Positions 1 through 8,073 of a stretch of DNA of 16,047 nucleotides are shown here, in pieces. The notes beneath the pieces were generated by a model that did no database searches, was not told the DNA's origin, and saw only the letters and a program-made list of their open reading frames with translations. The position numbers and the translations under genes are program-made. The number at the start of each line of letters is the position of its first letter. Within the stretch, counting starts at the first letter, position 1. The stretch comes from Chrysomallon squamiferum (Eukaryota; Mollusca; Gastropoda; Neomphalida; Peltospiridae), in contig CM022677.1 of assembly GCA_012295275.1 (NCBI GenBank), positions 9,924,804 through 9,940,850 on the forward strand, given 5' to 3'.

Positions 1-1368
1 CTATTACCTTGGTGACGGAGTTATCCGCCCACTTAAACTGTTTAAAGATTAGCTATGCCTTGATTCTTCTTCATTCTATTTTTTAAAAATATTTTTATCT
101 TTAACTGTCATTATAGCTTTTATTGCAGATTATTTATTTATTTATTATTATTATTAATGAATTATTTTATTTATTAATATTTATTATTATTAAGTTATAT
201 TATTTTGTTTTATTTTTTTGTTTCACTGTTTATCATGTATTTCTTTTTTCATAATTTATTTCTTTTTATTTTATTTCTATATTTTTAATAATAAAAATTG
301 TAAGTCACCAAAACCAAAAAGAAAAAAAAAAAAAGAAAAGAAAAGGAAACAAAAACAAACAGAACCAAAAAAAGACTCTAAAACCAAAACCAAAATAATT
401 ACGAATCATGAAACACAGGGTAGAATTTATGATACTGCCTTTTCTCTCTAACTTCTACATTTACGAAATAAAACAGAATAATAATAATAATTAAAAAATA
501 AATTAAAATTTTAAAGAAATTATTTTGCTATAGATATCAATTCTGTATTAATTAAACTTGGACAAAATGAACTGAAGTTGTGAATTAGATGAATATTATG
601 AATTTTTCATAGATAAATTATTTCTGCTAGCTGAAATTTGTTGAATTATGATGAATTGTTTTAATATCAAACTGACAGAAAACATGCTGTTGATAAAATA
701 ACTGATGATACTAAAATAATAATAATAAAACAACAATAATAATTTAATTTTAATCTTTATTAGAAATGAGATATAAGTTATATCTATTTACAGATTTATC
801 TATAATAAAATTTATTCATGACTGATAATGATTATTATTATTATTATCATTACATTCACTAATTCTGAAATTTTCATATTTATATTATCCTTAATGAAAT
901 TGTATTTGATTTGCAGAGATGCCAGACTAGGAGGTGTCACAGTTTCAGCAACACCCTGATTAAATGAGGGAAAATGTCTTTATATTTCATTACATTATCA
1001 TTTCCATTACCAATTCTCACTATATTTGAAAAAAAGAATTTAATAAATTCTACCAATCACAAAATTAAGTTACCATCAATTCTAAAAATGTCATTAGTAA
1101 TTTCTAGAAAATATAGTAATTAGTTTTTGTGACAAATTCTGATGGTCATAATTATATATTTTGAGTGTAACATGAAATTATTTTACATATTTTTATATAT
1201 GTATGTTTTACTGAATGTTGCCCCCAACTCATTCTAGTCTTCAAAACAACAGTTCCCTTTTTTATAATTTAAAAAAAAAAAATGTTCATGAATTAATTCG
1301 TTTTAATTACAATTATTTAACAGTTACATAATCAAATGTCTTCAAAATCTTTTTAGATTTTCATTATC

Positions 1369-1370
<2 letters not shown>
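1..1370. other. AT-rich non-coding DNA, no gene seen
   Basis: No supportable gene. The plus strand is T-rich at about 76-300 and then switches to A-rich at about 305-400. Triplet and tetra runs of the TTA/TTTA and AAT types occur near 128-192, 716-745 and 829-852. The 77-residue open frame at 218-451 simply reads the T-rich stretch (Phe/Tyr/Ile) and then the A-rich stretch (Lys), so I do not treat it as a gene. A less AT-rich patch at about 912-970 follows a TTGCAG that resembles a splice acceptor (911-916), but it has no good pyrimidine tract and no paired donor that I can defend. Confidence 0.8.

Positions 1371-1411
<41 letters not shown>
1371..1411. repeat. (TTA)n microsatellite
   Basis: An uninterrupted TTA triplet run of 41 bp, preceded by a degenerate stretch (TCATTATCAT). 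It is a simple sequence repeat with no sign of being inside a coding frame. Confidence 0.97.
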
Positions 1412-1712
1412 GTGATTATGTAAATTTATTCTATGTAATGATTACTGAAAGATAAAAATTGTTATTGTTGTGACAAATACCTGAGCAAACTGTTATTTCT
1501 TTGTCATTTGTTTTTTTGTTCATTATTTTTTTTATTATTTTGTTTTTTGGCCATATTTACAAATCATTTCTTTGTATTTTAATACAATATTTATTATTAT
1601 TATTTTTGAATTATTTTATTTATAATAAGTAAAAGTATTTTTTAATTGTAAAGTGTGATTTGTTTTTCTTAATCTGCTTTTAGATACTCCTAAATCATGT
1701 TAACATATATGA

Positions 1713-1713
<1 letters not shown>
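1412..1713. other. AT-rich spacer between microsatellites
   Basis: Low-complexity A/T sequence with T homopolymers of up to 9 and short TTA runs near 1590. No open frame, RNA gene or inverted repeat that I can support. Confidence 0.75.

Positions 1714-1768
<55 letters not shown>
1714..1768. repeat. (CA)n microsatellite
   Basis: A perfect CA/AC dinucleotide run of 55 bp, about 27 copies. It is the longest uninterrupted CA run before the giant array at 9895. Alternating purine-pyrimidine tracts of this kind can adopt Z-DNA; that is general knowledge of the sequence class and has not been shown here. Confidence 0.98.
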
Positions 1769-1770
<2 letters not shown>

Positions 1771-2930
1771 ACACATGTATGAACAAGTTAATCCACTTCA
1801 ACCACTAAAGAGTACAGGAAAGTGGTGATTTTGTCTTTCTTTTTATTTCCTGTCTCTTTGTTTTTTATATTTAAAAAAAATTAAAAAAAAAAAATGGCTC
1901 AATTTTTAATAAAATTATTTACTAAATTCCAGCATTTTGTTCTCACATTTAATAAAAATTATTTGTAACAATTACTGAATACTTACTTTTTATTATCATA
2001 TTATTATATTACTGTTTTCTTCTTTTATTATTATTATATATATATATTTTTTAAATTATTGTTTTGTTTACTTATATCATCTCAAATGTGTGTGGTGCTT
2101 TTGAAAGCAAATGCAAAAGTGTTTTCTGACATTTATTGGAAAGGAAAGCCAAATGAAGAAAACTGTGCCAGTAATAAAAATTAAAAAGGCCTTTTTGTCT
2201 ACTTGTAAATTTCTTTGATATAAATAAAACAAAATTGTGATATTTATATAGTGTTTTGTTTTTTATTTAAAATATCTGAGTTTGAAAGTCAAATAACATT
2301 AATTTTTAAATGTCTTTGATCTTACATTCAGGAATTAAATTAATTATTAAAAATGGTAAAAATTAAAATAACGTTTTTCTGTGTTATGCAAAATTCATAC
2401 AAATTATTTTTAATTTGTCAAATTGGAATATTAATTGTAATATTTAAATACATAATTTTTTAAATTTTGACAAATTTGGGGGAACTGTAACTGATAATTA
2501 GAAAGAAAAAATTAACCATACAAGATTTGCTAACTTTTGACCATTTATAATTTTATTGTGTTAATAAATAAATGGGAAAATTTAGTTTATTTTTTAAATT
2601 GTAGTATCAGTCGGTTGTATAGCATTAGTTCTTCCATCTGTTTAAATGGTGATATTCCAAAGTTCAGTCAATTGTAAACCAACATTGTATGTCTAAATTT
2701 GACATGTACTTTAACTTTGATTTTGTTATTTTTAATCGGCTTTATACTGAAGATAGTGTTCAAAATAAAATTTATCTCTCTCTCTCATAATAAATAAGAA
2801 ATTTAGTTAAGTTTATAAACATATTATTCATGTGTGTGTGCGTGTGTGCAGAATTAGATTTCGCCTAACAACAAATGGGATTTATTTTATCTTGCTCATG
2901 CGAAATAGCGATTCCGTGATATTCGTTGTC
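1769..2930. other. AT-rich non-coding DNA, no gene seen
   Basis: No open frame of note. Small simple repeats include a (TA)n run at 2035-2047, a short CT run near 2776-2787 and an interrupted (TG)n run at 2831-2848. The stretch 2850-2930 is slightly richer in GC and directly precedes the candidate MITE, but contains nothing I recognise. Confidence 0.75.
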
Positions 2931-3150
2931 TAAGGGAAATAATTCTGTATAACAGAAACATTAGAAAATAGAGCCGAGTCTGTTTAAACATAAATTTATA
3001 TAAATAATAAAAAGTTTGAAGTAAGTACACAATAAAGGTTAAAAATGTATATGAAAGATATCTGAACAAATACTTCTCATTCTCAATATTTTAATTTTTA
3101 TTTTGTAACGAAAACACCAACACTTATTCTTTTTAGAGTTATTTCCCTTA
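2931..3150. mobile_element. Candidate MITE with AGGGAAATAAYTCT ends and TA flanks
   Basis: The left end (2931-2946) reads TAAGGGAAATAATTCT. The right end (3135-3150), read on the minus strand, gives TAAGGGAAATAACTCT. The two therefore match at 15 of 16 positions in inverted orientation. The outermost TA on each side fits the TA target duplication of Tc1/mariner-type elements, which leaves 14-bp terminal inverted repeats around about 216 bp. The interior is AT-rich, has no transposase frame and is too short to be autonomous. A near-copy of the terminal motif lies alone at 5652-5667. The alternative is chance pairing of two copies of a common dispersed motif. No target duplication longer than TA is visible. 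Confidence 0.5.
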
Positions 3151-3176
3151 TACTGAAAAAATAATAAACTAAGATT

Positions 3177-3194
3177 TGTGTGTGTGTGTGTGTG
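3177..3194. repeat. (TG)9 microsatellite
   Basis: A perfect TG run of 18 bp just outside the right end of the candidate MITE. The His/Thr residues seen in minus-strand open frames across it come from this run. Confidence 0.95.
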
Positions 3195-3299
3195 GGATAA
3201 CAAAAACTGAAGAGAAAAAAGTAAACACAACTTTATTTATGTTTTCAAGTTTATTCAAATAAAAACGAATATTATTACCAAGCCAGTTTTTCATTCTTT

Positions 3300-3560
3300 G
3301 TTTTCTTATTAGTACTATTATTTGTACTGCCGCCGACATCCAAGTCGTTCTCCTCGTCGTTAATACTGTTGTTGATGTAGACCTCATTATTATTTTTTCT
3401 TTTCTTTTTGCTTTTACGCTGACAGTTTTATTGTCATAATTGTGGCCATCGTTGCTGATGTTTTCCTGATGGTTTTTTTTTTGTTGTTATAATGTTCCTT
3501 ATTATTCCTACTGTAATTCTCGTCGTTACTGTCGCTTGTTATTGTCATTACTATTTTCAT
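3300..3560. repeat. Degenerate trinucleotide (ATT/GTT/GTC-like) tract
   Basis: The sequence keeps an approximate 3-bp rhythm of GTT, GTC, ATT and ATC triplets with many substitutions. It looks like an old, mutated TTA/TTG-type microsatellite. Minus-strand open frames here (about 65-72 residues) read as Asn/Ser/Asp/Lys-rich low complexity and are a product of this rhythm. No coding evidence was found. Confidence 0.6.
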
Positions 3561-3610
3561 TATTTTGTTATTTCTGTGTAAGCAAGTTTTTGTTTTCTTG
3601 TTAGACCACA

Positions 3611-3627
3611 TAATAATAATAATAATG

Positions 3628-3666
<39 letters not shown>

Positions 3667-3703
3667 GTAATAATAACAATAACAATAATAATAATAATAA
3701 TAA
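3611..3703. repeat. (AAT)n microsatellite, interrupted
   Basis: A TAA/AAT triplet run of about 93 bp with interruptions such as ATG and AAC. It lies downstream of the degenerate ATT-type tract at 3300-3560 but on the opposite strand sense, so T-rich triplets face A-rich triplets. The poly-Ile open frame at 3565-3792 is a translation of this repeat and not a gene. Confidence 0.95.
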
Positions 3704-4037
3704 CAAATATAATTTCAAAAAAAGTGTATTATGTAGAAGCTAAACAGGTATTTATTATTATTAACCAGAAATCGAGAAAATCCAAAATATAAATGTTAAA
3801 TATAAACAGAGACATGCACTAAATTAAGCATATAATCATCTCTAGATATGTAATAAAATAAAAATAATAAACTGCAATTTCTGCCTTTATTAAACATGGT
3901 TTTAATTTAAATTATTATTTGAATAAATCAGTGTATTTGTTCTAAGTTCGATTCGCCCGGTGTATGTTTCATCTTCCAATCTTTTTCTTCTCAGACATCT
4001 TCATTAATTACTGTGCCAACGTAGACCGGTGTACTGA
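3704..4037. other. AT-rich spacer with one Pol III B-box-like motif
   Basis: AT-rich sequence with no gene. The one notable element is AGTTCGATTC at 3945-3954, followed by GCCCGG. It resembles the B-box of tRNA genes and tRNA-derived SINEs (GGTTCGANTCC). I find no matching A-box at the usual distance upstream and no tRNA fold, so at most it is the stub of a truncated SINE. Confidence 0.3.
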
Positions 4038-4171
4038 CATCACTAATATATTAAAGTTTTACTTTCTCTACTTCTCTACACTTAGCAACATCACTAATAT
4101 ATTAAAGTTTTACTTTCTCTACTTCTCTACACTTAGCAAATCACTAATATATTAAAGTTTTACTTTCTCTA
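4038..4171. repeat. 51-bp tandem repeat, about 2.6 copies
   Basis: A unit beginning CATCACTAATATATTAAAG and ending CTACACTTAGCAA starts at 4038, 4089 and about 4140. The first two copies are essentially identical. The junction into the third has lost one base, and the third copy stops after the TTTACTTTCTCT segment at about 4171. The near-identity of the copies points to recent tandem duplication. The duplicated peptide in the plus-strand open frame at 3964-4155 simply follows the DNA repeat. Confidence 0.93.
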
Positions 4172-4203
4172 AAAAGACCAACATGGTTAAAAATACTTTA
4201 TCA

Positions 4204-4300
4204 ACAATTACTGATATGAAACTACTGTTTATTTATTATCTACAATTACTGACATGAAACTACTAATGTTTATTTAATATCTACAATTACTAAAATGATT
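4204..4300. repeat. 38-41-bp tandem repeat, about 2.4 copies
   Basis: Units beginning ACAATTACTGAYATGAAAC start at 4204, 4242 and 4283, giving periods of 38 and 41 bp. The third unit is truncated after ACAATTACTAAAATGA. Copies differ by a few bases and a 3-bp indel, so the array is slightly older than the 51-bp repeat that ends about 30 bp upstream. Its sequence is unrelated to that neighbour. Confidence 0.85.
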
Positions 4301-5199
4301 AAAAATATTAACAGATTACTTCACTGCTTCAGTTTTAGTGAGATTTACTTTCTCTGCAATTAGCAACATAATTAGAAATTATAATACGATAACAATTGAT
4401 GTTAATCTTGCCATTATAATAAAACATTTCTTCATTTTATTGATATTTATTTATTAGTTTCATTGTTATTGTAGTTATTGCAATTGTTTATTTTATTTAT
4501 TTATTTATTATTATTATTATTATTATCACTATTATTATTTATTTTAAGTTTATTTTAATTTTATTTTTAACATTTTATTAATCATTATAAAAATATTAGA
4601 TTATCATTTTAAAGAATAATAAAAAATATACCATATTTAAAGTTATAAATGTTATTTAGAATATATGATGTAAAAAGAAATAAACTGATGTTTTACATAA
4701 TTTAATATTTTTTGTTGTAAGATGGTTAATATAATGAACTGTAAGCTGTTTATTTTACACTGTGAAGCTGACAAGGTGTGTCAAGTGGGCCTCACTGCAG
4801 CATATTTTACCTTCACAGACTAAAAAAGTAAAAATAGTTTTAAGTAATCAGATGTTTTTCATTCTAATTATTCATAATTATTTAGTAACATCTCACACAT
4901 ATTAAATTAATATAAACAAAATGTTATTGAAGTAGTTTTCATGTATATTTAAATATTATATTTTTATTGTACTGAACAGATTTTTATGTTTTTATGACTT
5001 CATGTTTCAAACTCATCTGGCAATACTGCCTTTGAAAGATACTGCCATAATGATACATTCATATGTAACATTTTCATCTTCTTTTTGTAAGCTAAAATAA
5101 ATTCTATAAAAAAATAAGTCTAAAATTGAAGAAAAACTTATCACCAACAATAATAAAAATCATAATAATACTAACAGGAACAATTTAAATTTGATATAT
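4301..5199. other. AT-rich non-coding DNA, no gene seen
   Basis: No gene. A TTTA/TTA low-complexity run covers about 4489-4545. A less AT-rich patch at 4755-4820 is bounded by CTGTGAAG (4760-4767) and CTTCACAG (4811-4818); an 8-bp inverted repeat is within chance expectation. Short AAT runs recur near 5145-5170. Confidence 0.75.
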
Positions 5200-5487
5200 T
5201 ATTACTATTATTATTATTTAATTTTAATTTTAATTTTTGTTTCGTTTTCTTTGTATCAGGCATTAGTGGGTATTAGTTAGTTTGTATTAAGTACTGAAGT
5301 GTGTTACTGTTGTAGCTGCAAGAATGTCTTCTGTATGGTTGATGTAGTTGCATGTGTATCTTGTATATGTTTGCTGGTGTTGCATGTTTTTGTGTCCGGC
5401 GTGATATGTTAGTTGTGTTTTGTTTGCTTTGTCTTGTATGGCGTGTGACATGTCTTCTTGTATATTTCCTCTGTTTTGTCTGTGCAC
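5200..5487 (-). other. A/C-skewed minus-strand open frame ending in an A-rich tail
   Basis: The minus strand has a 66-residue open frame (5487 down to 5287) that opens with GTG. An in-frame stop lies four codons upstream. The product is rich in His, Gln, Thr and Asn, and I do not recognise it. The plus strand here is G/T-rich, unlike the A/T-only neighbourhood. After the stop, the minus strand runs into repeated AATTAAA-type and AAT units (about 5260 down to 5200), which look like the A-rich simple tail of a retroposed sequence. It could be the 3' remnant of a retroelement or just compositionally biased spacer. I see no domain, target duplication or initiator context. Confidence 0.25.
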
Positions 5488-5821
5488 TTTTTTTATTTAT
5501 GCTGTGTTTTTATATTAAGTAGTGTATGATGTATTGTCTGTAGCTTCTACATTGGAATATGCAATAACAATCGAAATTATATATACAAATGTTGATTCTA
5601 AACTCATATAAAAGTCAGGGAAGTGAAATCTGAAGAAAATGATTTACAGTCAAAGGGGAATAACTCCAACCACCTAAGGATCGTAATACTCTGTGTTCAG
5701 TGACGCCTTAGCAGGAAAAACAGATCTGCAACTTGGAGTAAAGTAATATAAAAATATCAAAAGTTTATAAAACGCTGTATAAAGAGCTGGGTAAAATATA
5801 AATATCACATTTGATTGAAAT
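5488..5821. other. Spacer, probably including 3' UTR of the retrotransposon remnant
   Basis: No gene. On the minus strand this lies directly downstream of the retrotransposon C-terminal stop at 5822-5824, so part of it (perhaps to about 5640) may be that element's 3' untranslated region. It includes AAAGGGGAATAACTCC (5652-5667), one mismatch from the terminal motif of the candidate MITE at 2931-3150. No poly-A or simple-repeat tail marks the end of the element. Confidence 0.45.
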
Positions 5822-6440
5822 TTAAAATTTGTTATAAAAGAAAATGTTCTTTAAAAAGATTTAGTTAAAGATTTGAGTGGTATCTAAATAATTTACCACA
5901 TTTATCAAATATATTCTTGTCTCAATACTGACTGCATTCCATTTGTCAAAGTACACAGTCAGTGCTCACACTGAGGTGGAGGATCGTTCTTTAAGATACA
6001 CGAATGAGTCAAGTGTGCACGACCGACGCGGGCACGACACAAATCACATTCATCCTTTCTGCACTGCCTGTAAGAGGACTGCCAATATCCTAGGGCTGGC
6101 TTAATAGAATGAGGCTTGTTTGAGTCATTTTGCTAAGTGAAAACAATATATTGACGATATAATGCTTAAAGTCATTATCGGGTACACCAACCTTAGCATG
6201 TGACAGATCCAAAGCAGCCAAAGCAGCAGAATCTGCCTTTCATACCCCTTATGCCAGTATGTCTGTGTACCCAACAAAAATAACGTCCTTGTTGGCAATA
6301 TTTTAAAAAGATACTCTTTCCCGATTAAGGGATGATCCAGCGTCTGTGTTGCAAAGCTTGGAGAGATGTGTTGATACAATGATGTCTTCTGCAGTCGAAA
6401 TGGTATGCACCTCGTCGGTGACATCGCTTGATCAAAGACA
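5822..6440 (-). pseudogene. Decayed non-LTR retrotransposon: RNase H and C-terminal region
   Basis: I recognise this, read on the minus strand, as the end of the polyprotein of an I/Jockey-type non-LTR retrotransposon, where an RNase H domain follows the reverse transcriptase. Landmarks fall in several frames. TISTAED (6404-6384) lies at the position of the second RNase H acidic motif. CWVHRHTGIRG resembles the CWIPSHVGI strand. ADSAALAALDLSHAKVGVP (about 6236-6180) matches the ADxAAK helix. ALGYWQSSYRQCRKDE and LTHSCILKNDPPPQCEH (about 6090-5962) match the post-RNase H region. A Cys-type position there has become an in-frame TGA (5961-5959). The similarity fades to a final stop at 5824-5822. 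At least four frameshifts and several stops show a dead copy. The reverse transcriptase part is absent, as in a fragment left after decay. The 99-residue open frame at 6125-6424 is a shifted shadow. Family naming is from memory. Confidence 0.72.
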
Positions 6441-7040
6441 AGGGTGGGATTCTCAAATATCTGCCTTCAGAATTCAAAAACCATTGTTGATAAATGTATA
6501 ATATAATCGTATTTCCGTAATTTAATTAAATTGTTTCTTTTATTATTTCCATTATTTTTAATTTGAAGAGCTAATACTTTTATTTATTTCCAGTTTTGAA
6601 TAAATGACTTTTATCATGTCTAACGTAAACACAGTTTTTACGTTCACTTGCGCGCTACTACATAATACTGTAGCAGAATACAGAATAAAGAATTCTTTTG
6701 TTGTTTTAAAAACAACGATAGAAGAGCTATGTTCCTTAACACTGGACGCTATAATCTTAACTTTCAATTCATTACTGATCATTGGCATGAATTTCCTTGT
6801 TATAAACATTGTGGAAAATTATACAAGTGAATTTTACCTGCATTTCACAACAGTTAAAGCTATTTTTATAAATAAGAAGTTTGGAAAAAAATGTTCTCCC
6901 TTCTGAATGACATCTGGACATCTTTGTTACAAGAAATAATATATTTTACACCTTTTCTAAATGGCAGTTATATAAAATTAATTTTTTTTCCTGCAACTGC
7001 CACGAATTTGTTATAATGCTTATTGGTTTTGTTTAATATG
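6441..7040. other. AT-rich spacer with opposed unrecognised open frames
   Basis: Two overlapping open frames, 100 residues on the plus strand (6604-6906) and 83 residues on the minus strand (6558-6809), lie back to back. I recognise neither. The plus-strand product is moderately hydrophobic. Small palindromes occur in the overlap (AAGAATTCTT at 6688-6697; GTTGTTTT-A-AAAACAAC at 6700-6716), which helps explain why both strands are open. In sequence this AT-rich, a 100-codon open frame somewhere in 9 kb is not surprising. I do not call a gene. Confidence 0.6.
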
Positions 7041-7081
<41 letters not shown>

Positions 7082-7094
7082 AAAGAAAAAAAAA
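7041..7094. repeat. Poly-A tract (A39, then interrupted A)
   Basis: Thirty-nine consecutive A residues (7041-7079) are followed by GAAAAGAAAAAAAAA. The tract could be a microsatellite or the tail of a plus-strand retroposed copy. I find no AATAAA signal in the 40 bp before it and no clear target duplication, so retroposition is unproven. The exact length is likely to be unreliable in any assembly. Confidence 0.95.
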
Positions 7095-7115
7095 TGAATT
7101 GAAAGTAAACACAAG

Positions 7116-7119
<4 letters not shown>

Positions 7120-7164
<45 letters not shown>
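7120..7164. repeat. (TC)n microsatellite
   Basis: A perfect TC/CT run of 45 bp, 25 bp after the poly-A tract. It is a homopyrimidine mirror repeat, a class known to be able to form triplex H-DNA under superhelical stress. Confidence 0.97.
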
Positions 7165-7167
<3 letters not shown>

Positions 7168-7359
7168 ACGGTTACCGTTTAAAGTCTACTAACAGAGTTG
7201 CGATAAACGACATAACTGACATCAAAGACATCATTTTTTTTGACTCATTTCAAAAACAGTCTAAATTTTTTTAATAATAACTAATAATAAAACAACAACA
7301 ACAACAACAACAACAACCGCCATAAATCACTGCGAGCACTGTAGCTTTAAATACTCATC
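7165..7359. other. Spacer with (AAC)9
   Basis: It contains nine perfect AAC triplets at 7291-7317, after a short AAT-type run. No gene is visible. With the poly-A and CT tracts upstream, this forms a cluster of three different simple repeats within about 280 bp. Confidence 0.85.
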
Positions 7360-7453
7360 AGTACTGCAGTGTTTTCCCGAGTTTCACCGCATTCGTCAGT
7401 TCCAGTCTGATTCTGACGGATGCACGTGAAACTCGAGAAAAGACTGCAGTACT
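7360..7453. repeat. 94-nt imperfect inverted repeat (long stem-loop)
   Basis: The left arm 7360-7399 and right arm 7413-7453 are reverse complements over 36 of 40-41 positions: matched blocks of 11, 5, 10, 4 and 6 bp separated by three single mismatches and one C/GT bulge. One mismatch would be a G-U wobble in RNA. The loop is 13 nt. Each arm contains CTGCAG near its outer end and CGAGTTTCAC in the middle. Stem length and loop size resemble a metazoan microRNA precursor, and equally a short palindromic MITE. No flanking target duplication is evident and transcription is unknown. Confidence 0.85.
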
Positions 7454-7836
7454 AAAATGTGATATAATACATATTTTGTTTTTATTATTCAGTGATGAAC
7501 AGTTTAGTCAACGTGTAGTTAGTTCTGAAAGGATTACTTTGCTTAGCAGTTTGTATGAACAAATCGGTAGGTGATATTTCTATCTCATGTTTCAGCTGAA
7601 AAATTATTTTTGACGATGTCACTGTGATTGTTCCACCATTGTTACAGACTATGCATGACAATTACAAATTTTGAAATTCGAATAACACAAATACTGAATG
7701 AAAGAGTTTTTTTTTTTCATACTCTGTAAGCACGCCATGAAAAACAACACACTGCCGTGTTAGTAAATTTTACATGGCCTTCAAGTGTTATGTTAAAAAA
7801 GAATCTAATAAAAAGTTATAAACAAAATGTATAAAC
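7454..7836. other. AT-rich spacer, no gene seen
   Basis: Non-coding between the stem-loop and the hAT element. A small hairpin-capable motif AACAC-ACTGCC-GTGTT lies near 7747-7762, too short to interpret. The last 8 bp of this interval (7829-7836, GTATAAAC) are the left target-site duplication of the adjacent element. Confidence 0.75.
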
Positions 7837-8073
7837 TAGTGGCGTGCAGAGTGGGGGGGGGGGCAAGGGACGGTGGCTCCGGTCATCCAATCAGAGAAAA
7901 GAACTAAATAAATTTGGTTGATTTATATTTGTTTATTTTATGTTTCATCTGAGTTTACATATTCAAAATATCTTCCTTTCTTATAATATTTCTCAGTACC
8001 AGGCCTTACACTTCAGTCTTTGGGGCATACAAGCAGTTGGCCCCAGGCATCACCAGAACGCTGCACGCCACTG
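7837..8073. mobile_element. hAT-type MITE, 237 bp, with 8-bp target-site duplication
   Basis: The left end is TAGTGGCGTGCAG (7837-7849). The right end (8061-8073), read on the minus strand, is CAGTGGCGTGCAG: 12 contiguous identical bases and a T/C difference at the terminal base. GTATAAAC flanks the element exactly on both sides (7829-7836 and 8074-8081). An 8-bp duplication of the form nTnnnnAn and ends of the CAGTGG type are hallmarks of the hAT superfamily. The interior is 211 bp, has no transposase, and includes an 11-base G run (7853-7863). The element must be mobilised in trans, if at all. The perfect duplication and near-perfect ends suggest a fairly young insertion. A 65-residue open frame at 7940-8137 crosses the right end and is spurious. 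Confidence 0.9.

Noticed and set aside
218-451. 77-residue open frame with a Lys-rich tail
   Set aside because: It reads a T-rich tract followed by an A-rich tract; the apparent membrane-then-basic pattern follows from base composition.
911-970. Exon after the acceptor-like TTGCAG
   Set aside because: No convincing pyrimidine tract, no paired donor at a sensible distance, and stops in the frames.
3946-3954. Complete tRNA gene around the B-box-like motif
   Set aside because: No A-box, acceptor stem or anticodon arm can be formed from the flanking sequence.
4760-4818. CTGTGAAG/CTTCACAG inverted repeat as a structured element
   Set aside because: Only 8 bp of pairing across a 43-bp loop, which is expected by chance in a window of this size.
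6125-6424. 99-residue minus-strand open frame as a gene
   Set aside because: It is an out-of-frame reading of most of the decayed retrotransposon RNase H region; the meaningful motifs are largely in other frames.
6604-6906. 100-residue plus-strand open frame as a small gene
   Set aside because: No recognisable domain, opposed by an 83-residue frame on the other strand, and about the length expected to occur by chance in this much AT-rich sequence.
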